From the NCBI GenBank assembly GCA_015222555.1, contig JADFVM010000012.1:1-19288 (forward strand): a stretch of 19,288 nt of DNA, given 5' to 3'. The position numbers and the translations under genes were made by a program. Shown here in pieces: positions 14,065-19,288 of this stretch (position 1 is the first letter of the stretch; each line of letters opens with the position of its first letter). Under the pieces are notes generated by a model. The model saw only the letters and a program-made list of their open reading frames with translations. It made no database searches and was not told the DNA's origin. Source of the DNA: Pseudomonadota bacterium (GTDB lineage Bacteria > Desulfobacterota > JADFVX01).

Positions 14065-14599
14065 CACCTTTTCAGATGTCAATTGTGCATGTAAAGTTCC
14101 CTGCCGCTCTTTTCATTAATAGTTTGACAAATTGTAACAGATAACACAAAAATTTCAATTGGAAATTTGTACGATTTTTAAATTCCTGTCCACTCGTTTT
14201 AGACATCTTGATCGAGAAGTCGATGGAACAACTGAGGCGGCTGAGAATTCAAGCTTTCACACCTGTAGCCGTCATCATACCCCAAATCGAGTTTATCTTA
14301 TATTTATTGACTTAGCTTTTTTTAAATTCTGCTGATTTTATTATTTCTGAACAGGATTCGGAACTGAACCTCTTAAGATGACCTCTGCCCATATATACGC
14401 AAAAAAAGATCGCATAACTTGCACATCATATAGTCATGACACCAATCGGTAATATAGTTTTCTAACGAAAATGATGGGTTACACCTTGTTTCACCCAGCC
14501 TACCCCTGTCATCAATTTACAAAGCGATTAAAAAAAACTTCAACCGGAATTCCATGGAAGTGCCTCTCCTTTAATTGTTACCCATATTCATAATAATTC
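14065..14599. other. Gene-free stretch with two inverted repeats
   Basis: I see no coding frame with a start, ribosome-binding site and family motif here, and no tRNA or known RNA. Two structures stand out. AAATTTC (14150-14156) and GAAATTT (14162-14168) flank a 5-nt centre containing CAATTG. TGGGT (14475-14479) and ACCCA (14493-14497) lie within ATGATGGGTTACACC...TTTCACCCAGCC, which resembles the dispersed GGGTT/AACCC-type intergenic repeats seen in many bacteria. The sequence is AT-rich. It may be decayed genes. Confidence 0.4.
14150..14168. repeat. AT-rich palindrome
   Basis: AAATTTC at 14150-14156 is the inverse of GAAATTT at 14162-14168, with AATTG between. It could be a binding site for a dimeric regulator upstream of the GAF-GGDEF promoter (about 90 bp away) or chance in an AT-rich stretch. 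Confidence 0.3.
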
Positions 14600-14627
14600 T
14601 TGCAAAAACTACTCAAAATGGTAAAAT
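14600..14627 (+). promoter_or_regulatory. Promoter of the dusB-ntrBC-thiED operon
   Basis: TTGCAA at 14600-14605, a 16-bp spacer and TAAAAT at 14622-14627, with an extended -10 TG at 14619-14620. The predicted start near 14634 leaves only about 15 nt before the dusB ATG (14649). Confidence 0.55.
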
Positions 14628-14648
14628 GCTTAATTTTTAGGCAATGTT

Positions 14649-15683
14649 ATGCAAATAGGAAACCTCACATTAAAAAATAAATTGATCCTGGCTCCCATGG
14701 CCGGGATTACTGATCTTCCCTTCCGGCGATTGGCTAAAGAGCAGGGCAGCGGTCTTGTGGTCAGTGAAATGATCAGCGCCAAGGGGCTTGTCGTGGGGGG
14801 CGACAAAACGCACAACCTGCTGACGACAACGGCGGAAGAAAAACCGGTGGCCATACAGCTTTTCGGCGCTGAAGCGGCGAGTATGGCTGAAGCCGCTGTC
14901 ATCCTGGAAGGAAAGGGCGCTCAGATTGTCGATGTCAATATGGGGTGCCCCGTCAAAAAAGTTGTGAGCACCGGCGCCGGCTCGGCCCTTCTCAAGGATC
15001 TTAATAGGGCCGGTGAAATTCTCTCTTCTATTAGGAAGAGGATTAACATTCCCCTTACCATAAAAATAAGGACTGGCTGGGATCATAACTCCATTGTTGC
15101 GCTGGAAATGCTGAAAGTAGCAGAAGCAAGCGGTGTTGATGCCCTGGCTGTCCACGGGCGGACAAGAAGTCAGGGTTATGGCGGCAAGGCAGACTGGGCG
15201 CTTATTGGCCAGGTGAAAGAAAAGGCCTGCATACCCATCATAGGAAACGGCGATATTGAATCTCCCCAAGATGTGACAAAGATGATAGCGGCAACAGGCT
15301 GTGATGGTGTGATGATCGGGCGAGGCGCCCTGGGAAATCCCTGGATATTCAGCCAGGCCCTTGATTATATAAAGGACGGGAATTATTCCTCCCCCTCGGT
15401 CGAAGAAAAGGGGGGCCTTATTTTAAGTCATCTTCATGATGTTGTGGAAATGTATGGAGAAAATAAGGGCGTAAAGCTCTTTAGAAAACATCTCTCCTGG
15501 TATGCCAAAGGGATGATCGGCTCTTCCCGCTTCCGGTCCGGCATCAACAGTGCCCAGACCTTGAGTGAAGTAGAAAAATTGATTAGTGGCTTCTTTTTTT
15601 CATCATCACCTCATCAAGAAATGATGAGAAGAGATTATCCCTTAGTTGACGAAGGCGCGACCTTTCCCGCCGGTATGGTCTGA
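14649..15683 (+). CDS. dusB: tRNA-dihydrouridine synthase (DusB/NifR3 type)
   Basis: A 344-aa FMN enzyme that reduces specific uridines in tRNA to dihydrouridine using NADPH. The TIM-barrel start LILAPMAGITDLPFRRLAKE (12-31) is the Dus signature. The catalytic Cys is C100 in VNMGCPVKKVV. K139 and H169 lie in KIRTGW and AVHGRTR, and the FMN-phosphate loops are IIGNGDI (about 197-203) and GVMIGRGALGNPWIF. The C-terminal helical domain runs from about 250. NifR3 is the historical name in alphaproteobacteria, where the gene heads the ntrBC operon. The same order is seen here, with the stop TGA overlapping the next ATG by 1 nt (TGATG). The ribosome-binding site is weak (AGG about 9 nt upstream). 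It is the first gene of a five-gene operon. Confidence 0.93.
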   Translation: MQIGNLTLKNKLILAPMAGITDLPFRRLAKEQGSGLVVSEMISAKGLVVGGDKTHNLLTTTAEEKPVAIQLFGAEAASMAEAAVILEGKGAQIVDVNMGCPVKKVVSTGAGSALLKDLNRAGEILSSIRKRINIPLTIKIRTGWDHNSIVALEMLKVAEASGVDALAVHGRTRSQGYGGKADWALIGQVKEKACIPIIGNGDIESPQDVTKMIAATGCDGVMIGRGALGNPWIFSQALDYIKDGNYSSPSVEEKGGLILSHLHDVVEMYGENKGVKLFRKHLSWYAKGMIGSSRFRSGINSAQTLSEVEKLISGFFFSSSPHQEMMRRDYPLVDEGATFPAGMV

Positions 15684-16765
15684 TGGAACGCATTTATGAA
15701 GACCTTGTTGACAGCATTGAAGATGGTATCGTCGTTTTTGATCCTAGCGGGAATATTATTGTTTTCAACCAGATGGCTGAACGGATTATCGGCCTTTCCA
15801 AAAGCAAGGCCATTCAGGCCGGTGGAGAGGAAGTTCTCGGTAAAAATGGTCATATCCTGGAGCAGCTAAGAAAGACCTCGTCAACGGGCCAGGTCTTTGC
15901 AGACCATGACACCTATGTAATTAAAAAAACGGGGGAAATCATGCAGGTTTCCTTGATTACATCACCCGTCATAGGTAGCGATGGTCACTCGGAAGGAACG
16001 ACCCTGCTCATCAGGGATATAAGCCGCGTAAAGGTGTTAGAAGAAGACATCCTAAGGGCCGACAGCCTGGCCTCATTAGGGATTCTGGCGGCAGGCCTTG
16101 CACATGAGATTAAAAATCCACTGGGGGGGATCAGAGGCGCTGCTCAACTTCTGCAGATGGAACTGGGGAAAAATCAGGAGCTGACAGAATATACCTCTCT
16201 CATTGTGAGGGAAACAGACCGGGTAAGCGGACTCATCGAGGAGTTGCTCGACTTTGCCAATCCGAAAAGCCTTGACCTGGGCGAAGTAAACATTCATAAG
16301 ATCCTTGACGCCGTCGTCGCCCTTTTTTCGAGAAGCGATGAGGGAAAAAATATTGGCTATGCAACAGAATATGACCCAAGTATTCCCACACTTATTGGAG
16401 ACAGTAAAAAACTGGGACAGGTCATTCTTAATATTGTGAAAAACGGTTGTGAGGCCATGAATGACCACGGGACGCTGACCATGGTTACCAGAATTGCAAG
16501 TGATTATCATCTCCATGAAAGCAAGGGAACACGTTCCAAGATGATGGCACTTGATATAATCGATGAAGGGGACGGTATTTCCGAAGAAGATATGAAGATG
16601 CTTTTTACCCCCTTCTTTACAAAAAAAAGGGGTGGAACGGGCCTTGGGCTCGCGGTATCCCATAGAATAATAAGAGAACATGGAGGAAGCATTAAGGTTA
16701 AAAGCAAAGAGGGAGAGGGCACGACCTTTTCTCTTCTTCTCCCTCTCCCTCTGAAGGAAGGATGA
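15683..16765 (+). CDS. ntrB: Nitrogen regulation sensor histidine kinase NtrB
   Basis: A 360-aa soluble histidine kinase without membrane segments. A PAS domain covers about 5-115 (IEDGIVVFDPSGNIIVFNQ). The phospho-acceptor is H141 in AAGLAHEIKNPLGGIRGAAQ, nearly identical to the NtrB H-box. The ATPase domain carries an N-box (ILNIVKNGCEAMN, N254), a G1 box (DEGDGI, 294-299), FTPFFTKK and a G2 box (GGTGLGL, 317-323). NtrB phosphorylates or dephosphorylates NtrC depending on the PII protein. No PII gene is in the window. It starts at the ATG that overlaps the dusB stop and has no strong ribosome-binding site, so translation is probably coupled. It ends on the ntrC start. A differently tuned NtrB-like kinase is possible, but the pairing with NtrC supports this call. 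Confidence 0.88.
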   Translation: MERIYEDLVDSIEDGIVVFDPSGNIIVFNQMAERIIGLSKSKAIQAGGEEVLGKNGHILEQLRKTSSTGQVFADHDTYVIKKTGEIMQVSLITSPVIGSDGHSEGTTLLIRDISRVKVLEEDILRADSLASLGILAAGLAHEIKNPLGGIRGAAQLLQMELGKNQELTEYTSLIVRETDRVSGLIEELLDFANPKSLDLGEVNIHKILDAVVALFSRSDEGKNIGYATEYDPSIPTLIGDSKKLGQVILNIVKNGCEAMNDHGTLTMVTRIASDYHLHESKGTRSKMMALDIIDEGDGISEEDMKMLFTPFFTKKRGGTGLGLAVSHRIIREHGGSIKVKSKEGEGTTFSLLLPLPLKEG

Positions 16766-18207
16766 TGAGTGAAAAGATATTAGTTGTTGATGATGACGAA
16801 AGCTTGAGGTGGGTTCTCAAAAAGGCCCTGGAAAAAACAGGCCACAAAGTAACTACCGCCTCAAACGGCAAGGAAGGATTGTCCTATCTCAGCAGAGGGC
16901 AATTTGGCCTCGCCTTTGTAGACATAATGATGCCTGATATCAGCGGACTGGAACTGCTCCAGACGGCCAAGGAAAAACGGTTCGATACGTCATTTGTTAT
17001 CATGACAGCACAAAATACAATGAAAAACGCCGTTGAAGCGATGAAGGCCGGTGCATACGACTATATCACCAAACCTTTTGATATTGAAGAAGTGGAAGTC
17101 ATCGCAAGAAAAGCGCTGGAGTCGCGGGATATAACAAGCAAGGTGTCTCAGCAGGCTGAAGAGCCACATAAAAAGTATGAAGTGGGAAGAGAGCTCCTCG
17201 GGAAAAGTCCGCCCATGCAGAAAGTCTACAAAACAATAGGGAAGGTATCAAGAAGTGCTGTCACCGTGCTTATCCAGGGTGAAAGCGGGACGGGTAAGGA
17301 ACTGATTGCAAAGGCGATCCATTATAACAGCAACAGAGCCCAGATGCCTTTTGTCGCCGTTAACTCCGCCGCCATCCCGAAAGATCTCCTGGAAAGCGAA
17401 CTCTTCGGTCATGAAAAGGGCTCTTTCACTGGCGCTACAGAGAGAAAGCCGGGGAAGTTTGAACTTGCCCAGGGCGGCACGCTTTTTCTCGATGAAATCG
17501 GTGATATGGGTCAGGACCTGCAGATGAAGCTGTTAAGGGCACTTCAGGAAAGAGAGATTGATCGTGTTGGCGGCAAAGCACCCATTGACATCAATGTACG
17601 TGTCATTGCCGCAACGAACAAGGACCTGTCAAAGTCGGTAAGCGAAGGGACTTTTAGAGAAGATCTCTATTACAGGTTAAACGTTGTTAACATAAAACTC
17701 CCCCCCCTTCGCCATAGAAAGGAAGACATCCCTATCCTGGTGGACTGCTTTCTTCATCGCTTTTCCGATGAGTCCGTCACTGGCCGCAAATACATTACAG
17801 ACGACGGGATGAAACTCTTAACGGATCATTCATGGCCGGGAAATGTGCGGGAGCTTGAAAACACGATTCGGAGGATGGTTGTTCTTTCCACCTCGGCAAC
17901 CATATTGCCGGAAGATTTTCCTTCTAAAATCCGGGAGGCCTCATCAAAAAGGGGTGAAAAGTTTGATGACATGTCACTGGAAGAGATCATGAAGATCAAA
18001 CTTGCGCCTCTCATCTCGTCCGTTGATCTTGAAAATACAGAGGGCCTTTATTCTATCGTGCTTACTCAGATGGAAAGACCGCTAATCAAGCTGGTCCTTG
18101 ACCGTTGCCGGTGGAACCAGATTAAAGCGTCCAAAGTCCTGGGCATTAACAGAAATACGCTGAAAAAGAAAATGACGATCCTGGAGATTACAAAGGAAAA
18201 GAAATAA
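16765..18207 (+). CDS. ntrC: Sigma-54-dependent response regulator NtrC
   Basis: A 480-aa activator with receiver, AAA+ and Fis-type DNA-binding domains. The receiver starts EKILVVDDDESLRWVLKKAL, with acidic residues D9-D11, phospho-acceptor D53 (FVDIMMPD) and K103 (ITKPF). The AAA+ domain has Walker A GESGTGKE (172-179), the sigma-54 contact loop as GSFTGA (219-224, instead of GAFTGA), Walker B GTLFLDEIGD (238-247) and LRHRKEDIPIL. The C-terminal helix-turn-helix is DRCRWNQIKASKVLGINRNT. Length and layout match NtrC. An ATG at 16762 is also in frame, but AAGGA (16754-16758) is better spaced for ATG 16765, giving TGATG coupling with ntrB. It should activate sigma-54 promoters of nitrogen-assimilation genes when phosphorylated by NtrB. 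Confidence 0.9.
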   Translation: MSEKILVVDDDESLRWVLKKALEKTGHKVTTASNGKEGLSYLSRGQFGLAFVDIMMPDISGLELLQTAKEKRFDTSFVIMTAQNTMKNAVEAMKAGAYDYITKPFDIEEVEVIARKALESRDITSKVSQQAEEPHKKYEVGRELLGKSPPMQKVYKTIGKVSRSAVTVLIQGESGTGKELIAKAIHYNSNRAQMPFVAVNSAAIPKDLLESELFGHEKGSFTGATERKPGKFELAQGGTLFLDEIGDMGQDLQMKLLRALQEREIDRVGGKAPIDINVRVIAATNKDLSKSVSEGTFREDLYYRLNVVNIKLPPLRHRKEDIPILVDCFLHRFSDESVTGRKYITDDGMKLLTDHSWPGNVRELENTIRRMVVLSTSATILPEDFPSKIREASSKRGEKFDDMSLEEIMKIKLAPLISSVDLENTEGLYSIVLTQMERPLIKLVLDRCRWNQIKASKVLGINRNTLKKKMTILEITKEKK

Positions 18208-18209
18208 AT

Positions 18210-18845
18210 ATGTCATCTCCGGCGATTATTAAGGGACTGTATGCCATCGTTGATGATTCTTTCGGCGATTCAGTGGGATTAGCTGAAAACATTCTTGCCG
18301 GAGGCTGCCGGCTATTGCAGCTAAGGTCAAAACAGATGTCAACCGCTCGCTTTCTAGATGCAGCCAGAAAGATAAAAACGATCTGCCGGAAGAGAGGCGC
18401 CACCTTCATCATTAATGACAGGATCGATATTGCCCTGGCTGCCGGTGCGGACGGTGTACATCTGGGGCAGGATGACCTCTCTTTAAATGAGGCAAAAAAA
18501 ATAATGGGCAATAAGATTATCGGCATCTCCACTCACAACCTGAGTGAGGCAGAGGAGGCTGAAAAAAGGGGCGCCCACTATATCGGCTTCGGCCCTATTT
18601 TCAGGACAAATACAAAAGCAGACGCCCATGCCGTTCAGGGGCTTGATAAGCTTTCTAAAATCAGGCAAAAAGTTTCTATTCCCATCGTCGCCATTGGCGG
18701 CATTACCGGTGAAAACATGCAGTCAGCCTATTTGGCCGGTGCAGATGCTGTGGCAATAATTTCCTATCTGGCAAAGGCCAAAAATGTCTGTGAAAGGACA
18801 AAAGAGTTAATGAATATAAAAGGGGTGAGCCATGACAGAGATTAA
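18210..18845 (+). CDS. thiE: Thiamine-phosphate synthase
   Basis: A 211-aa cytoplasmic TIM-barrel enzyme that joins HMP pyrophosphate and thiazole phosphate to give thiamine phosphate. Visible motifs are GLYAIVDD, the LLQLRSKQ substrate region, FIINDRIDIALAAGADGVHL with GQDDL (about 70-90), IGISTHN, YIGFGPIFRTNTK (about 128-140), IVAIGGI and a closing AGADAVAIIS. The diphosphate-binding and active-site Lys/Asp/Ser positions of the family appear intact. It begins 2 nt after the ntrC stop, with AAGGA 12 nt upstream, and overlaps thiD by 14 nt. No TPP riboswitch is visible before it, which is expected for a distal gene in an operon, so thiamine feedback at this locus is not evident. Confidence 0.92.
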   Translation: MSSPAIIKGLYAIVDDSFGDSVGLAENILAGGCRLLQLRSKQMSTARFLDAARKIKTICRKRGATFIINDRIDIALAAGADGVHLGQDDLSLNEAKKIMGNKIIGISTHNLSEAEEAEKRGAHYIGFGPIFRTNTKADAHAVQGLDKLSKIRQKVSIPIVAIGGITGENMQSAYLAGADAVAIISYLAKAKNVCERTKELMNIKGVSHDRD

Positions 18846-19288
18846 AACGGCCCTCACAATCGGAGGGTCGGATCCAAGCGGTTGCGGGGGGATTCAGGGA
18901 GATATAAAGGTTTTTTCATCCTACGGTGTTTACGGGATGTCGGTAATTACTGCAGTAACAAGTCAAAACAGTAGCGGTGTGAGTGGCATCGCCGAAGCGC
19001 CAGCTTCATTAGTCGCAGAGCAGTTCCAATCCGTTTATGATGACATTAAGATTGACAGCCTTAAAATAGGCATGCTTTCATCCTCTGACAATCTGACGAT
19101 GGTGAGTCAGATCCTGGGTGAGCTTAATCTGAAAAACATCGTTCTTGATCCTGTCTTTCTCTCCAGCGACGGTACGCCGCTTCTCGATGCGGATGCCATT
19201 AAGACAATGGTAGAACTCCTTCTGCCCCTTGTGGAAATCATTACACCTAATCTGGATGAAGCCAGCAAGCTGGCAGGCATGAATGTTG
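18832..19288 (+). CDS. thiD: Hydroxymethylpyrimidine/phosphomethylpyrimidine kinase (5' part)
   Basis: The first 152 codons of a gene cut by the window edge (full family length is about 260-270 aa). ThiD phosphorylates HMP and then HMP-phosphate, supplying HMP pyrophosphate to ThiE. The ribokinase-fold start TALTIGGSDPSGCGGIQGDI (6-25) is the ThiD signature, with the usual A-G-A-G-I-Q-A-D-L varied to C-G-G-I-Q-G-D-I. Further motifs are VYGMSVITAVTSQNS, IKIGMLSS, VLDPVF and ITPNLDEASKL. ATG 18832 lies inside the end of thiE, after AGGGGTGA (18821-18828), so the two are coupled. No disruption is seen up to the edge. Confidence 0.9.
   Translation, partial: MTEIKTALTIGGSDPSGCGGIQGDIKVFSSYGVYGMSVITAVTSQNSSGVSGIAEAPASLVAEQFQSVYDDIKIDSLKIGMLSSSDNLTMVSQILGELNLKNIVLDPVFLSSDGTPLLDADAIKTMVELLLPLVEIITPNLDEASKLAGMNV

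Noticed and set aside
14670..15269. 199-codon minus-strand frame inside dusB
   Set aside because: It is antisense to conserved Dus motifs, with no recognisable protein features.
16076..16681. 201-codon minus-strand frame inside ntrB
   Set aside because: It is antisense to the kinase H-box and ATPase domain, with no ribosome-binding site or motif.
18100..18212. TPP riboswitch before thiE
   Set aside because: thiE starts 2 nt after ntrC, and the conserved riboswitch core (CUGAGA...) is not seen in the preceding coding sequence.
1..19288. CRISPR array, integrase or insertion sequence
   Set aside because: No evenly spaced direct repeats, no cas genes and no transposase or integrase motifs on either strand.

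Overview
The window is chromosomal DNA from a Gram-negative bacterium, most likely a member of the former Deltaproteobacteria (Desulfobacterota or a relative). This placement rests on overall gene style: a mitochondrial-type aconitase, a decayed MJ0042-type zinc ribbon, HD-GYP and GAF-GGDEF signalling proteins, and NtrC-family regulation. No rRNA, tRNA, CRISPR array, transposase or phage gene is visible, and the taxonomic call is an inference.

Layout. Positions 1-1168 are a low-density, eroding region. They hold a strong AT-rich hairpin (1-35), a broken zinc-ribbon gene (about 231-360, +), a broken second copy of part of an HD-GYP gene (382-576, -), a small intact lipoprotein gene (692-829, +) and a nested palindromic repeat (about 898-1046). 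Next come an intact HD-GYP protein (-) and, divergently, a [4Fe-4S] aconitase (+) with a clear promoter and a downstream hairpin, then a single-domain response regulator (+).

From about 5231 to 11125 everything is on the minus strand. In transcription order it reads htpG, a DUF445 membrane protein, then a tightly coupled trio: a single-pass protein with a peptidoglycan-binding-like domain, a secreted trypsin-like serine protease, and a multi-pass membrane protein with a cytoplasmic FHA domain. The trio overlaps by 1 and 13 nt. It looks like one envelope system of unknown purpose and is the best candidate here for something undescribed.

Divergent from htpG is trpE (+), which has a good promoter and no adjacent trpG. 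It converges with a GAF-GGDEF diguanylate cyclase (-), the synthetic counterpart of the HD-GYP phosphodiesterase. After about 600 bp with no recognisable gene comes a compact plus-strand operon: dusB (nifR3), ntrB, ntrC, thiE and thiD, the last cut by the window edge. The first three are joined by TGATG stop/start overlaps, and the nifR3-ntrB-ntrC order is the one known from alphaproteobacteria. Here it continues into two thiamine-synthesis genes.

How they may work together: central metabolism (acn, trpE), c-di-GMP turnover (HD-GYP and GGDEF), protein folding and envelope upkeep (htpG, DUF445, the protease/FHA trio), and nitrogen control tied to tRNA modification and cofactor synthesis. Links other than operon membership are inference.
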